Part shown: piece after piece, positions 1 to 6,347 of the stretch
How positions within the stretch are numbered: the stretch's first letter is position 1
How the letters are laid out: each line of letters opens with the position of its first letter
From: Methanothrix sp.
Lineage (GTDB): Archaea; Halobacteriota; Methanosarcinia; Methanotrichales; Methanotrichaceae
NCBI GenBank assembly: GCA_012798025.1
Contig: JAAZNX010000013.1
Location: forward strand, 1-8,584
Direction: 5' to 3'
Length of the DNA stretch: 8,584 nt
Position numbers and translations under genes: made by a program
Notes under the pieces: generated by a model
What the model was told of the DNA's origin: nothing
Databases searched by the model: none
Seen by the model: the letters and a program-made list of their open reading frames with translations, nothing else

Positions 1-1329
1 AAACGTGGCGATGTCACAGGCGAGGTGGAGCGGCGTGTTGTGGCTCAGCTCCTATCCCTCATGGACGGTCTGAAAGAGAGGAAGAACGTAATAGTGATCG
101 GGTCCACCAACCGACCAGAGGCTCTGGACGTTGCTTTGCGCAGGCCTGGGCGCTTCGACCGTGAAATTGAGCTGGGCGTCCCTGACGCAGAAGGCCGCAT
201 GGAGATTTTTCAGATTCACACCAGGGGAATGCCGTTGCACGAAGGCGTGAATCTGGACGAATTTGCGAAGAGAACATATGGCTTTGTGGGTGCCGATATC
301 GCGGCTGTCTGCCGTGAGGCTGCCATGAATGCTCTGCGCCGCATCCTTCCAGAGATCGACCTGGATGAGCCAACCATCCCCAAGGAGATTCTGGACAGGC
401 TCATCGTGCATAGGGAAGACTTCGAGGACGCCTTGAGAGATGTTCAGCCCTCAGCCATGCGAGAGATACTGGTCGAGGTTCCGAATGTGAGCTGGCAGGA
501 CATCGGGGGCCTGGAGGGCGTCAAGCAGCTCCTCGTGGAGGCTGTGGAGTGGCCTTTGAGGAACGCTGACAGCTTCCGACGCTTGGGACTTGAAGCGCCC
601 AAAGGCGTTCTTCTCTACGGACCGCCGGGCACTGGAAAGACTATGCTCGCCAAGGCTGTGGCCAATGAGAGCGAGGCGAACTTCATCTCCGTTAAAGGCA
701 GCGCTCTCCTCTCCAAGTGGTATGGTGAGAGCGAAAAGAAGGTCGAGGAGATCTTCCGCAAGGCGAGGCAGGTCGCACCATCCATCATCTTCCTGGATGA
801 GCTGGATGCGCTGGTGCCTGTGCGAGGGGGAGCCATTGGAGAGCCTCATGTCACAGAGCGGGTTGTCAACCAGCTCCTCAGCGAGATGGACGGCTTAGAA
901 GAGCTCAGGGGGGTGGTAGTTATCGGGGCCACCAACAGGCCGGATATAATTGACCCAGCGCTGCTCCGGCCAGGACGCTTCGATGAGCTGATCATGGTTC
1001 CCGTGCCAGACAAAGAGTCCCGCAAGAAGATCTTGCAAGTTCACCTTCAAAAGGCACCACTGGCCGAGGATGTAGACATAGACGAGCTGATCGATCTGAC
1101 GGAGCAGTATACAGGTGCAGATATAGCTTCATTGGTTCGCAAGGCTGGACGCCTGGCTTTGCGTGAGGATATGGCGTCTGAAAAGATCGGTCAGAGGCAT
1201 TTCCTGGCCGCTCTTGAGGAGATAGGGCCCTCGGTCACGCCCGATACCATGAAGTATTACGCCAAAATGGCAAAGGAGTTGCGCAAGAAAGCCTCACGCG
1301 AGGTGGAGCGGGGAGAGATGTACGCTTGA
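1..1329 (+). CDS. Cdc48/VAT-family AAA+ ATPase, C-terminal part (5' partial)
   Basis: This is a double-ring AAA+ unfoldase of the Cdc48/p97/VAT family, which extracts and unfolds cytoplasmic proteins and can feed them to the 20S proteasome. The reading frame is open to base 1, so the N-domain and the start of D1, including its Walker A and B, are missing (442 residues seen; the family is usually about 730-800). Visible in order, numbering from base 1: the D1 end with sensor motif GSTNRP and arginine fingers in RRPGRFDRE (about 47-54); the D1-D2 linker; D2 Walker A GPPGTGKT (207-214); tandem-aromatic pore loop Trp240-Tyr241; Walker B with Asp266-Glu267; sensor GATNRPD; and arginine finger LLRPGRFDE. 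The last three residues, Met-Tyr-Ala, fit the HbYX proteasome-docking motif. D2 has a few unusual residues: GSALLS where I expect GPELLS, and DELDAL where I expect DEIDAL. It may therefore be a divergent paralogue. It converges with cutA. Confidence 0.95.
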   Translation, partial: KRGDVTGEVERRVVAQLLSLMDGLKERKNVIVIGSTNRPEALDVALRRPGRFDREIELGVPDAEGRMEIFQIHTRGMPLHEGVNLDEFAKRTYGFVGADIAAVCREAAMNALRRILPEIDLDEPTIPKEILDRLIVHREDFEDALRDVQPSAMREILVEVPNVSWQDIGGLEGVKQLLVEAVEWPLRNADSFRRLGLEAPKGVLLYGPPGTGKTMLAKAVANESEANFISVKGSALLSKWYGESEKKVEEIFRKARQVAPSIIFLDELDALVPVRGGAIGEPHVTERVVNQLLSEMDGLEELRGVVVIGATNRPDIIDPALLRPGRFDELIMVPVPDKESRKKILQVHLQKAPLAEDVDIDELIDLTEQYTGADIASLVRKAGRLALREDMASEKIGQRHFLAALEEIGPSVTPDTMKYYAKMAKELRKKASREVERGEMYA

Positions 1330-1360
1330 GGGGGTCATTCCTCTCTCCGGCTGTCTATCC

Positions 1361-1681
1361 TCAATAATTCCTTTTTACAGACTCTGAGATCCACTGCAAA
1401 TAAGGTTGGTGCCCTTCTTGGATAGGAAGAACTACGATCTCAGGGACTTTGTAGCTGTGCAGCTCCAGCAGCCTCTTGCTTAGCGGCTCGACCATTCCCA
1501 GCTCTGTCTTGATGATCATCTGCTCCTCTCTGTCTTGCTTGAACTCACCTTCCCAGACATAGCAAGACTTTACAGGAGCAATATTGACGCACGCCGCCAG
1601 CTTCTCCTCTACAACAATTCTGGCGATCTTGTCCGCTTCGCCATGAGCTGTGGTGCATAAGACGAGCACATACTCACTCAT
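1361..1681 (-). CDS. cutA: CutA1-like divalent cation tolerance protein
   Basis: The protein has 106 residues and matches the CutA1 family, small very stable trimers with a ferredoxin-like fold associated with divalent metal (copper) tolerance; the exact cellular role is unsettled. The sequence has the typical opening VLCTTAHGEADKIAR, then VEEKLAACVNI, a WEG segment, IIKTE, and the closing YKVPEIVVLPI and YLQWI. The start was set at the ATG at 1681 because a GAGAGGTG ribosome site lies 8 nt before it and it falls just after the moaE stop (TGA, one base, ATG). A longer in-frame start at 1711 would overlap moaE and adds residues foreign to the family. It is the last gene of the long - strand run and converges with the Cdc48 gene. 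Confidence 0.93.
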   Translation of the reverse strand: MSEYVLVLCTTAHGEADKIARIVVEEKLAACVNIAPVKSCYVWEGEFKQDREEQMIIKTELGMVEPLSKRLLELHSYKVPEIVVLPIQEGHQPYLQWISESVKRNY

Positions 1682-1682
1682 G

Positions 1683-2069
1683 TCAGACCCACCTCTCTTC
1701 ATCCTTTCCAATCTCCTTCTTCCAGATGGGCACTTTGCTCTTCAGCTCCTCGATGATGTACCTGCACCCTTGAAAAGCCTCATCTCGGTGTCCTGCTGCG
1801 CAGACGATGGCAACGATGTTATCCCCAACGGAGAGCAAGCCGATGCGGTGAATGATTTGAACCGATTTCAGGTTGAACCTGCTTTCGGCCTCCTCCTGGA
1901 TATGCTCCAGCATCGTCTGCGCAGCCTCCCGGTAGGCTTCCAGTTCCATCTCGACAATGCCGTCGTCCCTGACTGTGCCAAGAAATGTCACAACTGCTCC
2001 TGCGTCATTTCTTTTGGCCGCCCTTACCATCTCGTCGAGGGAGAAGTCCTCTTCAGTGATCTTGATCAA
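1683..2069 (-). CDS. moaE: Molybdopterin synthase catalytic subunit MoaE
   Basis: MoaE is the large subunit of molybdopterin synthase. With thiocarboxylated MoaD it puts the dithiolene sulfurs into cyclic pyranopterin phosphate. In methanogens the product serves Mo/W enzymes such as formylmethanofuran dehydrogenase. With the chosen start the protein has 128 residues. It shows AGAVVTFLGTVRD (23-35), the HR pair in AAGHRDEAF (94-95), active-site lysines Lys110 and Lys117 in LKSKVPIWKKE (by alignment from memory to E. coli Lys119 and Lys126), and the typical ending ERWV. The start is uncertain. The homologous sequence begins at LIKITEEDF, which corresponds to a TTG at 2069, 7 nt past the moaD stop. 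In-frame ATGs at 2123 and 2156 would overlap moaD by 47-80 nt. It lies between moaD and cutA. Confidence 0.93.
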   Translation of the reverse strand: MIKITEEDFSLDEMVRAAKRNDAGAVVTFLGTVRDDGIVEMELEAYREAAQTMLEHIQEEAESRFNLKSVQIIHRIGLLSVGDNIVAIVCAAGHRDEAFQGCRYIIEELKSKVPIWKKEIGKDEERWV

Positions 2070-2076
2070 CCGACCA

Positions 2077-2355
2077 TCAGCCCCCGGCGACGGGAGGGAG
2101 TATCGCAATCTCGTCTCCCTCATGCAGCTCGGCCCCAAGATCCTGGAAGGGATCAATCCTTTTTTTGTTTATCATGAGCAGCACCCATTCTCTGAGCTGG
2201 CCGGGCTCCTCAAAGGCGGCTTCTTTGAACCTCCGGTTGGTCGAAGCCAAAACATCCAGTAGGTCCCCCACAGTCGAGCCTGCCTTTAGCTCAAGCTCTC
2301 GCTCCCTGCCTAAAATCTCCCGAAAGCTGGCAAATGCCATCACTTTTACCAACAT
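2077..2355 (-). CDS. moaD: Molybdopterin synthase sulfur-carrier subunit MoaD
   Basis: This is a 92-residue beta-grasp sulfur carrier. Its C-terminal Gly-Gly is adenylated by an E1-like enzyme, turned into a thiocarboxylate and used by MoaE. The MoaD pattern is clear: the FASFREILG opening with a beta-hairpin, STVGDLLDVLA, the conserved MINKKRI strand, LHEGDEIAILPPVAGG, and a terminus exactly at Gly-Gly. The ATG at 2355 was chosen because a strong GGAGGAGG site lies 5 nt upstream and the start is 2 nt past the DUF1894 stop. An upstream in-frame start at 2370 would overlap DUF1894. The insertion around FKEAAFEEPGQLREW makes it slightly longer than bacterial MoaD, as is usual in archaea. moaE follows within 7 nt, and the only E1 gene in view is three genes upstream. 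Confidence 0.92.
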   Translation of the reverse strand: MLVKVMAFASFREILGRERELELKAGSTVGDLLDVLASTNRRFKEAAFEEPGQLREWVLLMINKKRIDPFQDLGAELHEGDEIAILPPVAGG

Positions 2356-2357
2356 GG

Positions 2358-2720
2358 CTACCTCCTCCAAATCTCATCGTAGCTGGAGGGCGCAGGTTCT
2401 GTTCTCTCCTTCGGCCCCTTCTTCAAGGATCTCTTGATCTTGCCCTTCTCATTTTCCCTGAGCCTGTTGATCTCCTCCTCGGAGTCGATGCCCATGACGA
2501 AGGTGCCGTGGCAAGGCTTGACATAGGTAAAGAGCATCTCCTTTCCTCTGACACCCATGGCCACAGGCGGCGCACCTATGATGTAGTAATCCTTGAATAT
2601 CTTGTATCCTGGATCGACATAGTAGACCTCCTCCGAGTTCTTTTCGATGTATTCTCGAGCTTCCTTGAACGAGGTACGCTCAAGATATAGTTTATACTTC
2701 AGCTGTTCGATGCAGCTCAC
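2358..2720 (-). CDS. DUF1894 family protein, methanogen-specific, function unknown
   Basis: This 120-residue protein belongs to what I recognise as DUF1894, known to me only from methanogens and with no assigned function. The N-terminal 80 residues carry the family features: Cys3, EEVYYVDPGYKIF (30-42), IIGAPPVAMG, and VKPCHGTF with Cys70. From about residue 87 the chain turns very basic (about 25 residues rich in Lys and Arg), followed by a Pro/Ser stretch and an IWRR ending, probably a disordered tail. No signal peptide or membrane helix is seen. The start is a GTG at 2720 that overlaps the DUF1890 stop as GTGA, with AAGGTG 5 nt upstream, so the two are very likely translated together. Cys3 and Cys70 could bind a metal or take part in sulfur chemistry, but this is speculation. 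Confidence 0.85.
   Translation of the reverse strand: MSCIEQLKYKLYLERTSFKEAREYIEKNSEEVYYVDPGYKIFKDYYIIGAPPVAMGVRGKEMLFTYVKPCHGTFVMGIDSEEEINRLRENEKGKIKRSLKKGPKERTEPAPSSYDEIWRR
2361..2368 (-). promoter_or_regulatory. Ribosome binding site GGAGGAGG for moaD, inside the DUF1894 gene
   Basis: GGAGGAGG, the strongest such site in the cluster, lies 5 nt before the moaD ATG at 2355 and ends next to the DUF1894 TAG. It suggests that moaD is translated well in its own right, not only by coupling. Confidence 0.8.
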
Positions 2721-3166
2721 AGAATCACCTTGTCGATCTTATTCTTAAGTGGATTAGGATTGTGGACAGCCTTGGCGATGATCTTCTCTGCCGGGTATTC
2801 GATCTCTTCGGCCATAGCTTCGGCATTCCTGCCGAAGACCACTGCATATAGCTTTGCCCTGGAAATGGCGCTAAATGTAGCTCCATAGGTCATGCCAGCG
2901 TCGTTGTGCATGAAGGCGAAGCATAGATCGAAGTCGACCTTCTTCTCCACGATATCCGCTATGAGCTGGTCCAGGTCAGCTGTCTTTTTCACATAATATC
3001 CATCTGGGTCGGCAACCTTCAGCAGCTTGACGGCTGCATCTGTTCCCGCAATTGTCACATCGTACCCAGCTGCTTCAAGCTTATGGGAAAGATAGATTGC
3101 TATGCTCGTTTGCACCGGCACTTCCGGGCAGCCCATAGCAAGCAACGCCTTTTTGCATTCTGTCAT
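2717..3166 (-). CDS. DUF1890 family protein, methanogen-specific, function unknown
   Basis: This 149-residue soluble protein matches DUF1890, a family I know from methanogens and without a known reaction. Alternating hydrophobic strands and helices suggest a small Rossmann-like alpha/beta fold. Recognisable conserved stretches are MGCPEVPVQT with Cys13, VTIAGTDAAVKLL (37-49), DPDGYYV, FMHNDAG (85-91), AVVFGRNAE and KAVHNPNPL (132-140). The two His-Asn motifs and Cys13 are the likeliest functional residues, which is inference. The ATG at 3166 overlaps the stop of the E1 gene as ATGA, with only a weak purine-rich AGATGAG site before it, so expression probably depends on coupling. DUF1894 follows with the same kind of overlap. 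The tight link to the carrier and E1 genes suggests a shared pathway. Confidence 0.87.
   Translation of the reverse strand: MTECKKALLAMGCPEVPVQTSIAIYLSHKLEAAGYDVTIAGTDAAVKLLKVADPDGYYVKKTADLDQLIADIVEKKVDFDLCFAFMHNDAGMTYGATFSAISRAKLYAVVFGRNAEAMAEEIEYPAEKIIAKAVHNPNPLKNKIDKVIL
2726..2731 (-). promoter_or_regulatory. Ribosome binding site AAGGTG supporting the GTG start of DUF1894
   Basis: AAGGTG lies 5 nt before the GTG at 2720. Together with the GTGA overlap with the DUF1890 stop it supports the non-ATG start. Confidence 0.65.
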
Positions 3167-3924
3167 TTGCTCATCTCTTGTTTATAGTTCGCATCACCTA
3201 TCAAGGCGCTACAGTCTTGGCAGCCAGGGTTGCGCATGCATGCCACCTCGTCCATGCTGCAGCTTAAGCCGTCCCACAGCATCAGTCGATTCTCCAGGAG
3301 CCCGCCAAAACCCAAGACATACTTCACCGCCTCTGTCACTTGAATGGAGCCGATCACTCCACATGTAGACCCTAAAGCGGGAAATGTCGTGACAGGGGGA
3401 GCTCTCGGAAAGGTGCAGCGCAGGCAGGCAGTCTTGCCTGGTATTACGGTTGTGGCCTGCCCCTGGTAGCCGCAAATAGCACCGTGAAATAGAGGGATCT
3501 TCTTTTGCAGGGCTGCTTTGTTTAGAATGTACCTAGTCGAGAAATTGTCCATGGCATCCATGATAAGGCTGCATCCACTCAGGAGTTGATCTATGTTTTC
3601 TTTGCTGATTGTCTCCTCCAGAGCTTCAACTTCTATCTCTGGATTTATGCCTTCAAGCGTATCCTTCGCAGATCTCGCCTTGCTCCGGCCCACGTCATCG
3701 CTCCAGTGCAATACTTGCCTGTTCAAGTTGCTGAGCTCGACACTATCACAGTCCACGATGCGAATCTTGCCAAAGCCCGCAGCAGCCATGTAGATGGATA
3801 TGACAGATCCAAGGCCGCCAGCTCCTGCAATGAAGGCGCCTGCTTTTTTCAGCTTCGCCTGACCATCCTCGCCAAAGAGGCGAATCTGGCGGGAGTATCT
3901 CTTTTTTTCGAGATCATTCAGCAT
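3163..3924 (-). CDS. E1-like adenylyltransferase of the ThiF/MoeB/HesA family
   Basis: This 253-residue enzyme of the ThiF/MoeB/HesA family would adenylate the C-terminal glycine of a beta-grasp carrier such as MoaD, ThiS or a SAMP, with ATP, in the cytoplasm. All key parts are present: nucleotide-binding GAGGLGS (34-40), acidic strand end Asp58-x-Asp60, SNLNRQ (65-70) with the conserved Arg and Gln, DAMDNF (123-128), two Cys pairs for structural zinc (Cys167/170 and Cys235/238), and a Cys188 in STCGVIG at the place of the ThiF/UbaA active cysteine. There is no rhodanese domain, and the length fits the MoeB/ThiF core. The gene starts 7 nt after a carrier that ends in Gly-Gly and overlaps DUF1890. 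Whether its substrate is that carrier, MoaD 0.8 kb downstream, or both cannot be told from sequence, so I give no gene symbol. Confidence 0.93.
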   Translation of the reverse strand: MLNDLEKKRYSRQIRLFGEDGQAKLKKAGAFIAGAGGLGSVISIYMAAAGFGKIRIVDCDSVELSNLNRQVLHWSDDVGRSKARSAKDTLEGINPEIEVEALEETISKENIDQLLSGCSLIMDAMDNFSTRYILNKAALQKKIPLFHGAICGYQGQATTVIPGKTACLRCTFPRAPPVTTFPALGSTCGVIGSIQVTEAVKYVLGFGGLLENRLMLWDGLSCSMDEVACMRNPGCQDCSALIGDANYKQEMSK

Positions 3925-3931
3925 AAGAAAC

Positions 3932-4126
3932 CTAGCCGCCGTGCACTATTCGCACTATCTTCAGCTCATCTGCACAGCTTGCAGTCTCCTCTTCAGGCAC
4001 AATTTTGCCGTTCTTGGCCACGACTACCTCGACTGGATTTATATTTAGCTCCTTTAAGATCTCGTCGATGCGGGCCACGCTCACCGTCATCTCCTTTCTG
4101 CTGCCGTCCGGCATGGCTATCTTCAT
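3932..4126 (-). CDS. ThiS/Urm1/SAMP-like beta-grasp carrier ending in Gly-Gly
   Basis: This 64-residue beta-grasp protein resembles ThiS, MoaD-like small archaeal modifiers (SAMP2) and Urm1. Such proteins carry sulfur as a C-terminal thiocarboxylate or become attached to lysines of other proteins. Seen in it: a short hairpin start, the helix RIDEILKELNI, the strand VEVVVAKNGKIVPEE, and the end ELKIVRIVHGG with the required terminal Gly-Gly. A single Cys lies in the TASCADEL loop. The ATG at 4126 is preferred because GGGGA lies 6 nt upstream. A TTG at 4156 that overlaps the hemB stop (TTGA) would add ten residues and is the alternative. The E1-like gene follows after 7 nt, so the two are an obvious pair. 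Role could be tRNA thiolation, sulfur delivery or protein modification; the neighbours do not decide. Confidence 0.87.
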   Translation of the reverse strand: MKIAMPDGSRKEMTVSVARIDEILKELNINPVEVVVAKNGKIVPEEETASCADELKIVRIVHGG

Positions 4127-4152
4127 TTTGTGTCCCCGAAATTTGCCAATTT

Positions 4153-5103
4153 TCAAGCCAGTTTCGCATACTCCTTGGCCCAGTAAGTTATGATCATGTC
4201 TGCCCCTGCTCGCTTGATGCAGGTCAGCGCCTCCAGGAATGCCGCTTTTTCATCCAGCCAGCCCTGATCTGCGGCTGCTACGATCATGGAGTACTCGCCA
4301 GATACCTGATAGGCGGCTGTAGGCACTGCGAACATGTCCTTCACCTGGCGCAGCACGTCCAGGTAAGGCATAGCAGGCTTGACCATGACAATGTCAGCTC
4401 CCTCCTCGATGTCCAGTTGCACCTCCCAGAGCGCCTCAGCCAAGTTCGCGGGATTCATCTGGTATCCCAAGCGGTCGCCAAACGCGAAGCCCGACTCGGC
4501 AGCCTCCCGAAAAGGCCCATAGAAGGTGGAGGCATATTTGGCAGCGTATGAGAGGATCGGAGTGTCGGTGAAACCGTCCATGTCAAGGGCTGAGCGTATG
4601 GCACGAACCATGTAGTCCATCATACCACTTGGGGCGACGATATCGGCTCCAGCGTTAGCATGGCTCACGGCCACTTCGCCCAAAATTGGCAATGTCTCAT
4701 CGTTCAAGATTCTCTCGCCTTTTACGAGTCCGCAGTGGCCGTGGCTGGTGTATTCGCAGAGGCACAGATCGGTTATCACTATCAGGTTGGTTATCTCCTT
4801 TATTTTGCGCACAGCCCTCTGAATCACGCCCTGGGAATCATAAGCGCCTGATCCTACTTCATCCTTTTGAGCAGGCAGACCGAATAGTAGCACAGCTGGC
4901 ACGCCTAGGTCCTCTATGGCGCCAGCCTCAGCCGCCAGGCTCTCCAGGCTCTGACGGAACTGGCCTGGCATTGCTTCTATCATCCTCGCCTCGGAGATCC
5001 TTTCGTCCACGAAGATAGGTTGTATCAAATCCTTGAGTGAGAGCTCGGTCTCTGCCACCATCTCCCTTATTCCTGGCACTCTTAGCCGCCTCATTCTTCT
5101 CAT
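4153..5103 (-). CDS. hemB: Porphobilinogen synthase (delta-aminolevulinate dehydratase)
   Basis: HemB joins two 5-aminolevulinate molecules into porphobilinogen, the second step of tetrapyrrole synthesis shared by heme, siroheme, cobamides and F430. The protein has 316 residues, a normal length. It has the metal-binding cysteines Cys114, Cys116 and Cys124 in the DLCLCEYTSHGHCG stretch, which marks the zinc-dependent type. The two substrate-binding lysines are Lys189 in SYAAKYAS and Lys242 in MVKPAMPYLD, the latter the Schiff-base lysine. The ATG at 5103 overlaps the hemA stop as ATGA, with GGAGG 7 nt upstream inside the end of hemA, so translation of the two is coupled. In related methanogens I expect hemL, hemC and hemD to follow; here a carrier/E1 module follows instead. 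Confidence 0.98.
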   Translation of the reverse strand: MRRMRRLRVPGIREMVAETELSLKDLIQPIFVDERISEARMIEAMPGQFRQSLESLAAEAGAIEDLGVPAVLLFGLPAQKDEVGSGAYDSQGVIQRAVRKIKEITNLIVITDLCLCEYTSHGHCGLVKGERILNDETLPILGEVAVSHANAGADIVAPSGMMDYMVRAIRSALDMDGFTDTPILSYAAKYASTFYGPFREAAESGFAFGDRLGYQMNPANLAEALWEVQLDIEEGADIVMVKPAMPYLDVLRQVKDMFAVPTAAYQVSGEYSMIVAAADQGWLDEKAAFLEALTCIKRAGADMIITYWAKEYAKLA

Positions 5104-6347
5104 GATGTATCCTCCAGCCGGAACAGCTCTGCGAGGGAGGCCAATAGCTCATTATCGCCTCGCTCAGCTGCGCTCTTGAGGGCCTTAGTAGGCTCTGAGA
5201 GCAGCTTGTTAACAATAGAGTGGCTCATATCCTGCAGCACCTGCTGCTCGATCTCTCCAAGGGTGTGGCGAGCTGAGAGCTTATTCATGGCCTTTCGCAC
5301 TTCCTGATCCTTGATCGCCTCCGCCTGGGAGTAAAGCACAGCCAGCAGATCCTCTGCCTGTTTTCTCTTATATTTTGCTTTCAACAGTTGCAGCTCTTCA
5401 GATATGATCGCCTCAACCCGTTTTACCTCTGCCATCCGCTGCTTCATATTTTCGCTGCTGATATTGCGCAGGCTATCGATATTGTGCAGCTCCACACCCG
5501 GAATGTCTGCTGCAGCTTCGTCGATATCCCTGGGATTGGCGATGTCTATCAGGAGCAGCTTGTTCTCTCTGCCTGCCATTGCCTTCTCAATATCATCCTT
5601 GAGCAGGATGTAGTGAGGCGCTGCAGTCGCGCTGATGACCACATCTGCAACTTTCAGACGTGATTTCATCTCCTCGAAGGGAACAGCAATGCCGCCCAGG
5701 CACTCTGCCAGGGACTTCGCAGAGCTGAACGTCCTGTTGGTGACGCAAAGCGATGAAATATTCTTGGCCATAAGTGCTCTGGAGATCAGCTCACCAGTAT
5801 CTCCTGCTCCAATCACAAGAACGGACTTTCCCTCAAGATTGCCCAAAATTTCTTCAGCCAAGTCTACTGCAGCCGATCCCACTGAAACAGATCTTTCGTT
5901 GATGCGAGTCTCTTTTCGCACGCGCTTTCCCACTTGGATCGCTTTCTTGAAGGCGGTCTCCAGCATCCAGCCAGTGGTTCCAGCCTTCATCGCCATTTGG
6001 ATAAGCTCTTTCATCTGCCCAAGGATCTGGTCCTCGCCGATGATCATGGATTCGAGACCTGAAGCCAGCCGCAGAAGATGATGCAATGATTCGTCATGAT
6101 CATGAAAATCGATGATGCGAGAGGAGACGCGCGCCTTCTTGGCCAGGTCGAAGAGCACCTTTTCGCCACGCTGGCTTACGATATAAATCTCAACGCGGTT
6201 GCAGGTTTTGAGCACAGCGCACTCCTCTACCCGCTCCTGAGAGCCCACCCACTTGAGGATTGTCTCTACATCTCCGTGCCAGGCCCGTTCAATCTCATCG
6301 ATGGAGGCCTTGCGGTGGGTCACAAGCATCGAGGCTATCTCGCTCAT
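5100..6347 (-). CDS. hemA: Glutamyl-tRNA reductase
   Basis: HemA reduces glutamyl-tRNA with NADPH to glutamate-1-semialdehyde, the first committed step of C5-route tetrapyrrole synthesis. Numbered from the chosen start (415 residues), it has the catalytic Cys49 in LKTCNRVEIY, the highly conserved GLESMIIGEDQILGQ (97-111), GKRVRKET, the NADPH-binding GAGDTGE (180-186), and the C-terminal dimerisation helices rich in Lys and Glu. The start is set at the ATG at 6347 (MSEIASMLVTHRKA) because that matches the family opening as I remember it from Methanosarcina. An ATG at 6359 is also possible, and neither has a clear ribosome site. Either way the gene overlaps the end of the preceding precorrin-2 dehydrogenase by 53-65 nt, unusual for this tightly spaced cluster. 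Confidence 0.97.
   Translation of the reverse strand: MSEIASMLVTHRKASIDEIERAWHGDVETILKWVGSQERVEECAVLKTCNRVEIYIVSQRGEKVLFDLAKKARVSSRIIDFHDHDESLHHLLRLASGLESMIIGEDQILGQMKELIQMAMKAGTTGWMLETAFKKAIQVGKRVRKETRINERSVSVGSAAVDLAEEILGNLEGKSVLVIGAGDTGELISRALMAKNISSLCVTNRTFSSAKSLAECLGGIAVPFEEMKSRLKVADVVISATAAPHYILLKDDIEKAMAGRENKLLLIDIANPRDIDEAAADIPGVELHNIDSLRNISSENMKQRMAEVKRVEAIISEELQLLKAKYKRKQAEDLLAVLYSQAEAIKDQEVRKAMNKLSARHTLGEIEQQVLQDMSHSIVNKLLSEPTKALKSAAERGDNELLASLAELFRLEDTS
5111..5115 (-). promoter_or_regulatory. Ribosome binding site GGAGG for hemB, inside hemA
   Basis: GGAGG lies in the last codons of hemA, 7 nt before the hemB ATG at 5103, whose ATG overlaps the hemA TGA. It favours the first ATG over the in-frame ATG three codons later. 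Confidence 0.8.

Noticed and set aside
590..898. A 102-codon + strand frame inside the Cdc48 gene
   Set aside because: It is a +1 frame shadow of the D2 Walker A to sensor region with low-complexity Arg/Ser content.
1312..1348. A 7-bp inverted repeat GGAGAGA...TCTCTCC at the convergent ends of the Cdc48 and cutA genes, considered as a terminator
   Set aside because: The loop is long (23 nt), half of it is in coding sequence, and there is no T-run on either strand after it; archaeal termination relies on T-rich tracts, so it is not supported.
1650..2177. A 175-codon open frame on the + strand opposite moaE
   Set aside because: It lies antisense to moaE and the end of moaD, shows no recognisable family, and has no good ribosome site; the moaE reading is far stronger.
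3586..4551. A 321-codon open frame on the + strand across the E1, carrier and hemB genes
   Set aside because: It runs antisense to three well-supported genes and crosses their borders. Its product is Cys-, His- and Arg-rich with no domain I recognise, typical of a shadow frame in GC-rich coding DNA.
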